Assembly: GCA_014904845.1 (NCBI GenBank)
Contig: MU119203.1
Location: 434,001-498,000, forward strand
Origin: Acephala macrosclerotiorum
Lineage: Eukaryota; Ascomycota; Leotiomycetes; Helotiales; Mollisiaceae
Direction: 5' to 3'
DNA length: 64,000 nucleotides
Position 1 is the stretch's first letter; every line of letters begins with the position of its first letter. This document shows, piece after piece, positions 47,690-59,921 of the stretch. The position numbers and the translations under genes were made by a program. The notes beneath the pieces are model-generated. The model did not search any database and was not told the origin of the DNA. It saw only the letters and a list, made by a program, of their open reading frames with translations.

Positions 47690-50379
47690 AAACCAACCAG
47701 CCTTCGACGCCGGAAATCAATAACTGCGCAGAGCAGCAACACGCTCGACGTTGCCGGAGAAGCGAGAAGCCTTGGGCTAGGTGACAATGAGAGTTGAAAT
47801 GGGAGACATTGAGACGCAAATCTTCTTGATTGCATTACCGGCGCTTTAGTGATTTGCGAGAAAATACGTTAGCACTGGGCAAGGACATGATATGTGTAAT
47901 CGGATGGCAAGGTTATAGTAGTATGAAGATATATTCGGCATTTGCTAGGAGTTATGATTTGCTCAGATATGGTTCGGTCAAGGAATATTCTCAACCCAAC
48001 GTCGTTTTTCGTAAAAACGTCAGATGCTTGAAAGTTGATAGCATCGGATGCCTTCTGTTTCGATGTATCCCTTTCGGAACGAGTCTAACGCCTGTGCTTA
48101 TACACATACCAGATCAAGTTGTCCAATCTCCTCTCTCAGAAGTTCGAACTCATAAAATTTGAAGATGGATATTCATTCGTTTGTTTTGTTCGTCTCACGC
48201 AGAAGTAATGTCCTCTCTACGACGAGAAATCACAACACGGTCCACGATTGTACCATGATAGACCTAGTTAAGAGTGTTACGTTCGGTCAGGAGGAGAGAA
48301 CAGTACAGTTTCGGATAATCCAGCGACATTTAGGAGCCATTATTTTAATGTTACAGAAGCGGTGTTTTTGCTGTCGAATCTTTCGATGACCTCGCTACAA
48401 GCGTCGAAGTTGACTTCGAGTACTCTCTCGAACTTGTAAGGTGGTTAACAAGCGTAGCCACTTGTCTTGGGTCTTCGAACTGAGCTGCAAACACACCACT
48501 GACTTCAGCAGGTCTATCAAGTAGCGCGAAAATAGGAATTGGACTGGGAAGCATAGGAGAACTCGCAATCGTTTGACTTCCTTACGCCTTGCTCCTGCGG
48601 TCTCGAAGGAGGACCCAGAGCCTGCCTGAGACGTAAGAAGACAAGCTAGAGCTTTTCGGTCAACCTGTTGTGCCGTCACGGCATGAAGCTTCCAGACCGG
48701 AAAAGTGCCCGAGGATTGGACGGGTCTTACGAAATGTCTGAGTCGGCTGTGACGCCGAGAACTTTCGAGCTTGACGACGATCGCGTTTATGATCTCTGAG
48801 TCAAGAGAGGAAGAGGCCATGTCAAAAACTCAACAAGGAATGATAGGGAGTATTCCTTGAGAATTCCTACGGAAAACACGAGTGAAGATGGAGGCTCAAG
48901 TACGAATTATTCCTACGAAGTAGGCGATGCCTGTCAAGAGAAGGAGTTTTTTCTACAACTCGTTAGCGGTTGTGGGGTACATAGCTTACTACTCGTCTCT
49001 TGAAACGAAAACAACCGAAGCAAACAAGATCTTGATCCTCAAAATCTCGTACAACAATGCGAACATTAATGAAACGAAGCTATGATATTTGTGACATCGT
49101 GTATGTACCCCGGAGTTCTTGGCGAATTCCAGATCACGGCAAACAAGTGCATCTCATCCTCCGGCCGATTCTTCCGAGAAACGTAAATGCAGTGCACAGC
49201 ATGTCAACATTGGCATGTCACTTGACTTTTTAATCTCCATCAGTACATTGTAGGCTTGGACAATTCTCTCCGGCACTTCATCTATGTCTATCCCAAGAAA
49301 GCAAGTATCCCGTCCGCGAAGCCTCCAGGAAGCAGGAGCCTCATCCTTCTAGACCCGAGATTTCGGACACGGCCTAGAAGTCCTATGTCACTTGGAAGAT
49401 TTGTGTAACTAACACGCGTGCAGTTCTGGACCGGGGATCAAGAACAAACTTCAGCTGACGAGATGCATGGATACTGTACATAGAGATGGATGGTTCTCGC
49501 CGCATGTCGTCATGTGTTGTGGCTGCATTGCATGCAATTCTGGATGAGCGTTGTCAGCAGTGGGGTACAACGCAATATGGGGACGCGAATGAGGCTGCTG
49601 ACGAAGGATGAAGGATCTTGGGGTATCGGGTCGTTGTCGAGTCGGAATCTCGAGATAATGTCGTGTGACGACAATCATCACCACCACCGTTAAGCACGCA
49701 AAGCAATAGATTGAATTGTAAATGTGGGTCGGACAACAACAGAACCCGATTTGTTGTTGAGGTATTTGGAGAATTGAGGCCTGATTGTGAGGTGAAAGTG
49801 CGGTGGAAAGGGGAGCAAAATAAACTCGCCGAAGCATGCTCTCTACGCGCTTACTGAGGTCCCGTGCGTTTGAAATTCAAAAGAGGCTTGTGTCGCGGAA
49901 TCGACTGCCGGAGCTAATAGATTCTGTGAATGCTGAATGGATTAAAACAGTGTTTGTTAGTATGTTGTCATAGGTGGTTGCGAGGGGGAGTTTGTGGGGC
50001 GAAATTAAGGTTAGTAGCCGAGGATGTGGGGCTTCTTCCCCTATTTACGAATGCGGAAGTTGCGCCAGAGGCAAGAGGGTCACTGTGTTGCAGGCACGAT
50101 CGTCATCGCCGAAGGGGAATTCAATGTTGTTGGGGAATCAATTTGATTCTGAAGATCTTCTTTTCTCATCATACAGATACGCTATGTAGGAATACCAGCT
50201 GGCGATCAATCCTCCATTCAGATGATCAAGCCGCGATTCATGCCCCCCAGAAAACGCCAGCAATGCAGATGATGCTTAATGCATATCGTATGAACACCAA
50301 AATTATGCCCGCCACAAATTTCATGTCATCCAATTCGTAAGCTCCCCGGAAATGATAAATGAAACTCGTGGAATTCTAA
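47690..50379. other. gene-poor stretch with one possible minus-strand gene
   Basis: No recognisable gene. The minus-strand frame 48820-48395 (141 codons, starting MASSSLDSEIINAIVVKLE) has a GTAAGACCC donor-like site inside. An overlapping frame ending at 48351 also looks protein-like (VSGVFAAQFEDPRQVATLV). A small spliced gene is possible but not assembled. The minus frame 49837-49451 is judged non-coding. Confidence 0.35.
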
Positions 50380-51564
50380 TTAGACAAATGTGTGCGCCTT
50401 CTGCTGTCCACCAAACACCCTCGAGAAGATATTGCTACTCGTCTTTGCCTTCTTGGCAGGCTTCTCTTCAGTGTATACTTCTCGCTCGATTTCGTAAGGC
50501 AGCAGTGAATGTTTGCCAGTATCCGAAAGGTGTTCGGCGATTTGCACCTGGACCACATCTCGTACGACTTTGTGCTTGGTGGGACTTGTTGTGAAACCTG
50601 CGGCTGGAGTATAGTGTGCGTCCAACTCATCCACGTAGCTACCAATACTCGAATTGGGTGTGCCTGACCTTGAGATCGACGAGACATATGATGATGCGGA
50701 AGAGGAGACGGTGGAGAGGGTGTCGGCGGTGCCACTTCGTGCGAGGCCAGGAATTTCGGTCGCGGGAGGTGGGGAGTCGTATCGGATCTGTGATGGGTGG
50801 TTGATGTACTGCCCATTGTAGAGGATTGGTAATTGTGGTTGCGAATAGCCTTGGAGTTGCCAGTATGGGTCGACGACACCGTATTGTTGACGTCTGTGTG
50901 CCTCCTCCAACATTTGTTGTTCCCTCAATGCTCTCTTCTTTGCCTCCTTCGCGCGTGCTTGTTGCTCTGTTCGTTCTATATCTCCTCGAATTGGCGCCAA
51001 GAAGGGATCGAGGTGGGTGTAGAGATCATCTTCTGAGATGTTGAGATCCCAATCGAGAAGGAAGAGTAGTTGCTTCTCCATGAGGTTGACTTCTGTTCTC
51101 GAGAAGCCAAATGGTTCGAAACCCCGCACATGTGAATACTCGGCCCAGTGCTTGTTCTTGGGCGAGGAGTCGTTGAGGAACTTGGCGGAGAGGATGAGGG
51201 CGGCGAGGAATATTCTGTGGACCGTACACCGTAGACCCTTGGCAACTGGGGGTAATATTTGCTGTAACCGCTCCAAGTAGACCAAAGTCGTCATCAAGGT
51301 TGGCACTTGAACGTTGGACTTGCGCACCAGTGATGTGATGAATCGCTCGAGAGAGGGAAGAGTTGGAGAGTCGGCTGTGGAGTCGTCATTGGGAGGTGTT
51401 TGTGGAGGACTGGGAGGTAGTTGACTCGAATTGTCGACCGGCTGCTCGCACTGAATGACCTCGGATGCCTTTAGGGCAAGGTATGCAATCATCTCTGAGG
51501 TCACAGGACGGTAGATGAAGGTTTCGAGGGCGGCCTCATTCAAGGCGCGACTTGGGAAAGGCAT
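50380..51564 (-). CDS. cyclin, Pho85-cyclin (PCL) type
   Basis: A cyclin of the yeast Pcl1/2/9 group is predicted, which activates the Pho85 kinase (PhoA/PhoB in moulds) in cell-cycle start, polarity or nutrient control. A single exon encodes 394 aa. The cyclin box covers about residues 65-180: [32 protein letters not shown], the conserved [19 protein letters not shown] and [17 protein letters not shown]. The N-terminal Pro-rich insert and the long Ser/Thr/Pro-rich C-terminal tail, with a Lys-rich patch near the end, resemble PEST-bearing unstable cyclins. An ACGCGT box lies 76 bases upstream of the start. Which PCL subgroup it belongs to cannot be fixed by eye. Confidence 0.88.
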   Translation of the reverse strand: MPFPSRALNEAALETFIYRPVTSEMIAYLALKASEVIQCEQPVDNSSQLPPSPPQTPPNDDSTADSPTLPSLERFITSLVRKSNVQVPTLMTTLVYLERLQQILPPVAKGLRCTVHRIFLAALILSAKFLNDSSPKNKHWAEYSHVRGFEPFGFSRTEVNLMEKQLLFLLDWDLNISEDDLYTHLDPFLAPIRGDIERTEQQARAKEAKKRALREQQMLEEAHRRQQYGVVDPYWQLQGYSQPQLPILYNGQYINHPSQIRYDSPPPATEIPGLARSGTADTLSTVSSSASSYVSSISRSGTPNSSIGSYVDELDAHYTPAAGFTTSPTKHKVVRDVVQVQIAEHLSDTGKHSLLPYEIEREVYTEEKPAKKAKTSSNIFSRVFGGQQKAHTFV

Positions 51565-51639
51565 GATTGCGGAAGATTGAAAGTTGTTGTAAAGTCAAGC
51601 AGGAAAGAATAAAAAATAGCAAGTGCGGAGGGTATAAAA

Positions 51640-51645
51640 ACGCGT
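51640..51645. promoter_or_regulatory. MCB-like ACGCGT box upstream of the cyclin gene
   Basis: The palindrome ACGCGT, the MluI cell-cycle box bound by MBF (Mbp1-Swi6) in yeasts, lies 76 bases before the cyclin start codon, next to a TATAAAAA run. A six-base site is expected by chance every few kilobases, and others occur in unrelated places in the window, so the call rests on position only. Confidence 0.35.
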
Positions 51646-52486
51646 GGCAGCAATTGTCCTGCTTCCTATTGTTGTGGATAGTATTGTCAGGCTGAGTAGC
51701 GAGGACCCAAGGCTGGTATTGTGGTGGTGGAGTCGAAGCGAGGGGCTGGACTGCCGAATCTAGCAAACTCGGGGGCGAGGCAAGGTTATTCAGAGTTGCA
51801 CTGCAACAACACAACAACCTGACGAAAATGTTGAAAAGTGATACGAGTCGAGGCGAGGGAACAGGAACGTGATATGTGGACTGGCAGTCGTCGACAATGC
51901 AATCCGTCCAGCGGAGAGATTCGAAGCTCGGCCCCGACGATGTGGTGTATTAAATGCGCAGCGAACAGTCTCGGCCGCAATGCAAGTCGACGTTGCGAGT
52001 TGCGACTTAGGGGCGAAGGCTGGGGCTTGCCGAGCAAAGCAAATGGATCCCGACCAGGAGTGCGAGTACGTCGATGGAGTCGAGGGAAGCACTGCACTAC
52101 TGCGGAGAGCGAAGGATGATCGAGCCTTTAAGACGATTGCCTCGCTAACTTGCCCTGGAGGATGCCTGGGCTGGTGCTGACACTGATTGATTATTTGGTG
52201 CGCCTGGGCCGCGGAATGATGTATCTGAATGGCCGATTGCTAAGGCCGTACGTGCAACGACTGGCTGCGTTGTGTTAGACACAATGAAAGAGAGTGATTG
52301 CGGGGTGGATGCACAGACGTCGAAGGGGGTGGATGGCGTTTGTGACGTTTTGACAGTTCGTCTCTTGTCCTTGTCTGGATAGGAGTCCGAGTGTTTCGTT
52401 TCGTCGAAGATGTACTCCTGAGGGATTGTGACGGATGAGTGAGGGGATCTTCTCGATTCTGGACAGACAGCCGGGTCGTCGTAGAA

Positions 52487-52506
52487 GTCGAGTCGAGTCG
52501 AGTCGA
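52487..52506. repeat. pentanucleotide microsatellite (GTCGA)4
   Basis: Four perfect tandem copies of GTCGA are visible. The tract lies in gene-free DNA and could be length-variable between strains. Confidence 0.9.
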
Positions 52507-52532
52507 GGATGTAGAATGCAAGGGGCGGAGAG

Positions 52533-52570
52533 ATGTCGATGTCGATGTCGAGGTCGAGGTAGAGGTCGAG
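52533..52570. repeat. hexanucleotide microsatellite (ATGTCG/AGGTCG)n
   Basis: About six units of a GTCGAT/GTCGAG-type hexamer follow one another, with one substituted unit (GTAGAG). It lies 26 bases past the pentanucleotide tract and shares the GTCGA core, so both may have expanded from one seed. Confidence 0.8.
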
Positions 52571-55500
52571 AGTTGTGATGCTGTTGGAAAAGAGGCTTTG
52601 TCGAGACGCGGGTGGAGTGGTTATATGTATGAGTACGAACTGTCCTGGATACTCCGTATGGCCTATGTCTGGGTCGGGTTTGGTACTATGAACTTAATTG
52701 TTTTCGCACACTACAGCCCTCTAACCCTTTCCCTGGCCAGGAGGGATTATTTCGGTCTGCAGTAAGGAATTTGGAGAGGGGACAATTGGACCAGATTGAA
52801 TGCCGCTAAATAGAGACAGAGCTATGCCCCCTAGGCGCTCGAGAGGAGGAATGCCTCCAAAAACGGTCAAGGATGCTGTACACCACCGCCGTTTCAGCCC
52901 GCTTCCAGCGAGTGATCGACTGGCAAAGGCGCTGCGACCTTTGATGGCCAGGGGTTGATGGTTTGTGGCACTGAAGACGCAGCCTGTCAAATGCTTCGCT
53001 CTCGCGAATCCGTTTCGTCGTCTCCTTCTCGTGCGCAAATCTGCCTCTGCCGCTTCGTCGAGTATGTCGTCCAATAGACCGCAGATGCAAGGCGGCCGCG
53101 AGGATCCTGAAACCAGGAATCTATTGTCTATACCTTCAAGTACCTCTTATATCGAGTCTCGCAGCATCCATGACTGGAACCGGAGAGCTGCAATATGCAC
53201 GGCAGGATGGACGTGTCGATGCCAGATGGAAGGAGGTCGACGATAGAGTGGATAAATCTGCTTCCGTGGACAAAGGGGAAAGGGAAATAATGTATCTGTT
53301 TATGCAGAGGTTGGATATATCACGACCAATAGCTCCCCGCAGATAGAGGTGGGCTGGTGGACGATGTGCTGGACGATATGCTGGACAAGATGCGTCACGA
53401 CCTTGCGGTGAAGGTTGATGCTTCCAACTGCCAACGATCACGAAGGAGATGTTCCTTGTATATTGCGAGTCAGTGGTGGATGAGATAGCAGCTCGTGATT
53501 AAGCTCGATGATCAATCCCCGCCTCTCGTCGTGTTCACTCATGCAAATTGTTCAGGGTGGTGGGCAGTATTGCCACGCCTGACGAATGGTTGAGGCTTTG
53601 CACGAGGCGACGTCTTGTGAATTGTCGGCCCGGATTATGATTGGCACTCGTCAAATTTTCACAAATTTCATACAGCGGGGTGGCTGTAAATGGTGTTGTC
53701 GATCCAGTCTTCGACCTTGATCTCGATACAGGTCTACGGGTCTCCTTTTTCTTCTTCTGCCTACCAAAGCAGCTGAACGATATCAAGCTCTACTCGGTAT
53801 CGACGAAGTCTGGAAGGCAGTGAACGCTAGCCTCAGGAGGCTGTGGGAGGGGATTTTGAGGGGGTCTCGGTAAAAGGCAAGGTTGGGAGGGACCACGGAT
53901 GGCGCAAGGTTCGAAGATCTTCAGGGACGTTGATAGGCTAGGGACGATCTCGTTTGAAACAAGCAGCCACAGTAGTCATTTACAGTGGACATCTGCAATT
54001 TTCACTGCCACCCCAAACTCTGGATGAGCTGACATCTCGAACCAAGACAAGCCGAACATTCAGCCACGTCGGCGCTTTTTCCTTATTATCCGAGATCTCA
54101 ACCTTAAAACATGAACAAGACCATCCCCTTCGCCGTCTCCTTAACACAAATTAGTTTAAGTTGCATGTCAAGGACCTCACAATCTCTTTGAACCTTGAAA
54201 AGAAATGGGACACTCGACTGTGGCTGTGCCACGATCTTTCAGAACCTTCAGCACCAAACATTCCAGAATGTCTCAGAGATGCCGGACGGTCCGTTCGAAC
54301 TATCCGCAGCGCGAGCGCTTGTATCATGAACAAGACGCTTCGAATCCTCGCGGCTACCTCAAACTGCTCATCATCCTCGAAACATGGCATTCTCACCTCA
54401 TCAGGCTCCTTCATGGGTAATCTTTAGACGCGCATGACCAGCGAAACGCTGTCGTGCCTCGCCTAAAGGATGACGGCTCTTGAGACTAGCGGTTACGATG
54501 GCGGTTCGAGCAAGCGCTTGGTGACTAGCTTTTGTACCTTTATTTCCTGTTTCTAAATCTGAATCTCCAATCCTAAACATCCAACGTTTGCTCTTCTTAT
54601 TATATCTGCCCTCCCATCTCCTATTGTCTAGTTGCCATTTCTCAAAGCACTGGATGCAAATGCGCTGCATTGTTCGCTTGCTGCAATGTAACGAAACTCC
54701 TGCCATACAGAGGCTTCCTTCAAGGCTTGAATTATTCGTTCTCAGTTTCTGCACTCCTTTCATCCTACCTTTCATGTTGCGGGTATTGCGATTTGAGATA
54801 TGATGTGAGATTCGACCGTTGGTACTTCCTGCATGGGTATCCGTTTCGGACTCGGACCAGTGGCTGAGAATATTTCTATAGGGCCGCAGCACGTGCAGAA
54901 TCCTATCCAGGTACTCGGGATGGGCTGATGCCTGGGAGTATTCGCGACATGATGGAGAATCAGATGAAATTGCTGCTTGTCATTTTGTTCCTTTGTTTTG
55001 TGGATGCATGCGAAGTACCTGCAGCAACTGTATGGGAAAGTCTTGGATGCTCACGCCACCTGGTCTTTCCAATTTTGAGATGCTAACTTCAGATCTGATA
55101 AGAGCTCGAAATTCCTTCCATCTGTTTCCTCCTTCAATCTCCTGTCTGTTGTTTGGAAAATAATGCATTTTCATGATGTCGCAGTCGTCAATTGTTGCCT
55201 TGAAGTTATTCTCATCTTCTCTCCCGCCTCTATTTCCATCCCAGCGTAGCATTCGCCCTCGCTCGCACTTTCTGCCTGAACGGACTCCTCACTTCCCGCT
55301 GCAGCATGCTGTCGTCCCTTCTCTCTCACCCTTCAGTTCTTATCCCATAATTTACATCATAAATTCCTTACTCAATATTTCAATCCTCGCTGTCATTCTC
55401 TCATTCGTTACCGAAAATCAGACTCACTAACCGCTCAGTATATTTAGCGAAGCCCATGCACGACACGACGCCACAACGCCCACACTTCTCAACAACTGCG

Positions 55501-55957
55501 GTGAAACTAAGAATAAGCTTTTCTGTAGCTCGGGAGGCTAGAAGTGGCTTCTTACGTTAGAGTCCGTATTCCGAGAGTGGCTTGGATTCCGATACCGTGG
55601 TTCTGAATCATGAGAATAGGTTTATGAGGTTGCATTTTCCCTCTCCTTCCGACAGGGAGGAGAATGTGTTCATTCTTGGGGGTTGCTATTTATTGGCAAC
55701 TCGATGGCAATGTAATATATTTGCATCCGTATCTTATTCATATCGTCATCGAAGAATTATTCAATCAATGTTTAGGGGTATCCAACTGAATCCTCCATCC
55801 CTTCTTTCCTGACTGCCCTTCGCTCGTTCCTGCCAACTTCCTCGAACCTCAAGAGTATCCGGAAAATATTTACAAGAAAAGAATACAGTCCCTTCGATCC
55901 CTACCGCCCTTGGATATCTCTCTCCAGAACTCTCTTTCCGACGAGTCTGACGCGAAC

Positions 55958-58900
55958 TCAAGACTGATCATCATCCCACCCTCCACACTCCTTCAAAAAT
56001 CCCTCAATCCGCCCCTTACAACTCCCCAACTCCTTTCCTAGCGCACTCCCCCAAAGCTCCTCCACAACCCTAACCTTCTCCTTCAAATCATCCGTCAACC
56101 TAACCTCCTCATCCTTCTCCACCTCCCTCAACTCCTCCTCAACATCCGCCTCTTTCTCTCCCTGTTGCACCCTCTGCGCCCTCATCAACCTACAATTCGC
56201 TGCCGTCACCCCACTCTTTACCTCATGAAGCAAACAAAGCAAATTAACCTGACTCTCAATGAATTGATACGTGCTCTTCTCGCAATGTCCTAGCAGGGAG
56301 AAGAGATACTGCATCGGAAAATCAACATAACTCTCATTTTCCTCATACTCCGCTGCTGGAATCTGGATCCTAAACCCTCCCAGATTTCCCTTTGGAATTT
56401 TCTCAATAATTCGAGACAAAGACGGAGCAATGTCCCAAAAAGCACTCAGCTGGACTTCCACGCCTCGAACAACGTTCTCTTCAATCACATCCATGAACTC
56501 CTCTGTTCGTTTCAGGACTTCTTGTTCGAATGCTAATTTTCGTTTCGTGGCGTCGTCCGCGAAGAACATTTCTGCGTTGAGGACTTTTTCGTCGTTTCCT
56601 GCCAGGCGGTAGGGGGTAATTACCATGTCTCTGTAGCGATTGTTGCGGTCTGAGAGGAGGTCGAAGAGTTCGCGATGGAGCTGTTCTCTAGCTTCGAAGA
56701 TCCATTTCAAGAGTGTGAGTTTTTCGAGGAGTTCGGGTTGCTCATCTCCTTCTTCTTGGGTTGTTGTTGGGTTTTGTTCTTGCGCATCTACGAATAGTTT
56801 ACTTCGGAGCTGGGTGAAGAGTTCTGTGGCTCGAGTTACGCGGTCCATGAGTAGGTCGTTGAGAGGGATCACGACTTGGGATTGGAAGAGCTCGAAGTCG
56901 AGTTTTGAGGCTTCTTTGGTTTTCTCTGCTTCAGAAGCTTCGGCGGAGGCTTCCATGGCTGCAGCATCGGCGTAGGTCATGGTTCCTGCTTCGATTTCGC
57001 GGGAGATGGTAAGGCGTAGAGAGTTTCGACGCTTTGTGGTGGCCGTAGTATGATCGTCTCGCATTTGGGCGCTGGTCTTCAAGAAACGTTCTTTTGTGGC
57101 TTCTACTTCGGTGAAGTCGCTAAGTTGACGGACGGTGGTTCGGATGGAGGTTAAGTCGGGATGGTTGTTATTAACAGCTGGATGATGCCGCGGATATGGC
57201 GGTGGAAGTGTGACGAGACGAGAAACATCGAGGTAATCAGGATTTGGTGTCGTGAGAGGTGAAAATGGAGCGGGGGATTTGGATGGTGTCTGTTGAGCTT
57301 GCAGTGAGGAATCTTGTTCGTGCCAACCTACCTTCTCTGGTGGATATTCATCTGGTCCATACTCTTTCTGCTCATTAGATCCAGACATGTCTATTCCTTT
57401 GCCGTTCGTTGGCTCGACATTCTCGTATTGCAAAGCTTCTCGGAGTTCTTTTGGCATGCCCATGTACTTGGACTCCCGTTTTGATCGCTCCAATCTCATA
57501 GACGGCGTGCCGTTGGAGCCTTCCTGGCTGATCTCCCACCATCTGCTTGACGGCCTGCCTCTGGAGTCTGATCCATCTGGTGCTTCGCTCACACTCATAC
57601 TAGGAATTGGCGATAGAGAAGGCATGTAACCGGTCCACCACGATGATTCGGGTCGAGCAATTGCGGGTGATCCAGGACCCGATCCAGGCACAGATCCTGA
57701 TGAAGGCTCGATATTGGTCTGCAGCTTAGGAGCGTCATGAAGAGCAGCCATCAAGGAACCACGATGCGACCTGTTGGCTAATAGAGGTGATCTTGGGCCA
57801 GCAGAAGACTCGGGTGTCCAGCCACTGGATCTCGATACGTTAGATTCCCTACGAGGTTGCCCGTATGGGCGAAATAGATCACGAGTCAGCTCTAAGATCT
57901 CGGAACCCATGGCATCAATAGCTGAAGCATATTTTTCTCGTCGAAGACGAGATTCGGTCACAATGAAGTCGGCAAATATGCGTACTCGTTCGCTATCAGT
58001 TGCGGCAGCAGCCTCCTTTTGTGCAAACACTTGATGTCGCTCAGCCGCAGAACGAGCAAATTGTTCTGCAGGTGATATTTGAGATATCTGGCTCCTAGTT
58101 GACTGCCGTGATCCCGGCCTCGAAGGGACTAAAGGTGCAATAACTGCTGAATCGTTGTTGGGAATATGCAATATATGAGAGACTGGTCGACTATTAAGAC
58201 CCAGAGATCCCATCGACAACCGAGACTGAGGAGGAGGGGTTGGTAAAGCCTTCGGTGGTATGGCAGGCGAATCTTGAGTGAAAGCTGCATTAATTTGGTT
58301 GGGTGAAAAAGGGGGCGTAGGTGTTTCAGGCCGATTAGACGAAAGCGGGGGACGGGGTGTTGATCCTCTTGACCCAGTTCCTGGGTCCATCTGCACAGGT
58401 GTGTTATGCTGGGATAGTGACAATTCGCCTGATCTTGGGGTCTCGGTCTGATGAGATCTGCCACTTCTCGGAGTTGACCTCGTAATTGTCGGCTTGCGAG
58501 TAAGTCCTGTTGTTGGGACTACAATATCAGAGGGTGTAATGGCCTCCGCCCAAGGATTATTCGAGGCTTCCTCCACTGCCGCAGAATTCTTCCTCGTCTT
58601 GCTTTCAGTTCTTCTCTGACGAATAGTTCGCGGATCGCCCTTCACTGCATGTGCTCTTGCCAGACCCGAAGAGCTAGAGCCAGAATTAGAGTCGGCAACA
58701 GTGCCGGAACTTATACTTGATGTGTCAATTGTAAGTCCACGATTAGGAGACCTTCCCCTTCCTGACAAGTCTTCGTCAACCCATCCAGCGGGAGTAGGTG
58801 GAATTGGTCCTAATGTTGACATCTGGCCAGGTCGCCGTGTTGGTGGAGATACTACACGATCTGCTGATCGAGTCATGCTCTGTGACCTCGATGCGGGAGG

Positions 58901-59921
58901 GGGTCCAGGAGGAGGTGGAGGTAATGGCATTCCTGGTTCCCATCTTGTTGAAGATGAATTACGCGAGCGCGATGACGAGGGCGTGCTTATAGCACCAGTA
59001 GATGCAGCTCTTCGAGAAGCTGGTGGTCGTGAATCTGCTTGTTGTGACCCAGCTTCCTCAGACGAGGGAGCTTCAATCGAAATTGGTGCCGGTCGACGCA
59101 CGAAATTATCCCTGTTGATCTCAGGAGCTGCCCGAGGGGGGTCTGGTGCAGGTCGTCTAGCAAATGAAGCGATGTTGAATAAGGACGACGGTCTGTCAGA
59201 TGAACCAGCTCTTGTCCGAGAAATTGGTGGGGGTGGAGGGGGGAAGACCGGATTCGATGCTGGCTCGGGAGATGACCGGTATAGGTTTGCAGGGGAGACC
59301 CGAGTTGCGGGCGATATACCGCTCGATGGTTCCTCAGCAGCAATCACTACCCTTCGAATTAGTACATGATTTCATTGGGTGTCCTAGGAGCTCAAGGTCT
59401 TTAAGCCATATCTCAAGAGCTAGGCAGACGAGCTCTTGAGGCAGCTCTCAGCCCAGGAGCTCCAATATAATAGAACAGCAAACTGGTGTAGACATAAATA
59501 CGTACTCGACGTTCGGTTGCTTCGTGGTGGAGAATAGGGAGGTGGGGCTTGCACTGGTACTAGCAACGAGTCAGTATCTTGCAAGACAGACGACCATATA
59601 ATATCGAACGAGATACAACGCAATCTGAAGAAATGCATGAAACATACCTTCCGCATCTGGCGGCCTCCCAGTGGAGAAGTGTGTACCGCTTTCTGAGGGA
59701 GCTGGTGAAGATGTCCATTGTTGCGGGTTGTACTGCCGTACGGCAGAGACGGGGGTGTATGTTGCTGGATTGTACCCGAAAGGCGCGCTCAGAGAACTCG
59801 AAGACAAGGCAGAGAGAGGAGTCTGATGGTGAGACTGGTGCTGAGAGACGTTGAGGGACGTCGTTAAGGGGTTGAGTTCCAGTCGTCGACGCGCTGCTCC
59901 ATCTCGCAAAGTGGTGCTCAT
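55958..59921 (-). CDS. large Ser/Pro-rich fungal protein with C-terminal helical domain, function unknown
   Basis: Three exons (59921-59648, 59553-59506, 59346-55958) join in phase to 1236 aa. Exon 2 is only 48 bases and starts VQAPPPYSPPR. The first 430 residues are disordered, with polyproline runs (PPPPPPISR, PPPPPGPPPASRSQS) that could bind SH3 or profilin-type partners. A helical block near ERHQVFAQKEAAAATDSERV precedes a second disordered part. The last 400 residues are strongly helical (QLSDFTEVEATKERFLK, LLDRV-type heptads, WIFEAREQLHRELFDLLSDR, FPMQYLFSLLGHCEKSTYQF) and look like the conserved core. I recognise no named domain, signal peptide or membrane span. The layout suggests a cytoskeletal or polarity scaffold, which is speculation. 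It is complete, with stop at 55958. Confidence 0.82.

Larger units (their letters stand above)
51646..55957. other. long gene-free stretch upstream of the cyclin gene
   Basis: About 4.3 kb separate the cyclin start from the 3' end of the next gene, and both genes read leftwards. I find only short frames without domains. The region near 52440-52570 is rich in GTCGA-type simple repeats, and pyrimidine-rich patches occur near 55200-55400. It could hold an extended promoter or unrecognised non-coding transcripts. Confidence 0.4.

Noticed and set aside
49451..49837. 128-codon minus-strand frame
   Set aside because: His/Pro/Gln-rich low-complexity sequence without domain or splice context.
54887..54894. 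CACGTG palindrome far upstream of the Pho85-type cyclin (possible Pho4-type site)
   Set aside because: It is over 3 kb from the start codon, and a single six-base match is expected by chance.
58701..59369. 222-codon plus-strand frame
   Set aside because: It lies antisense to the Pro/Ser-rich N-terminal part of the large minus-strand gene, where codon bias keeps the opposite frame open.
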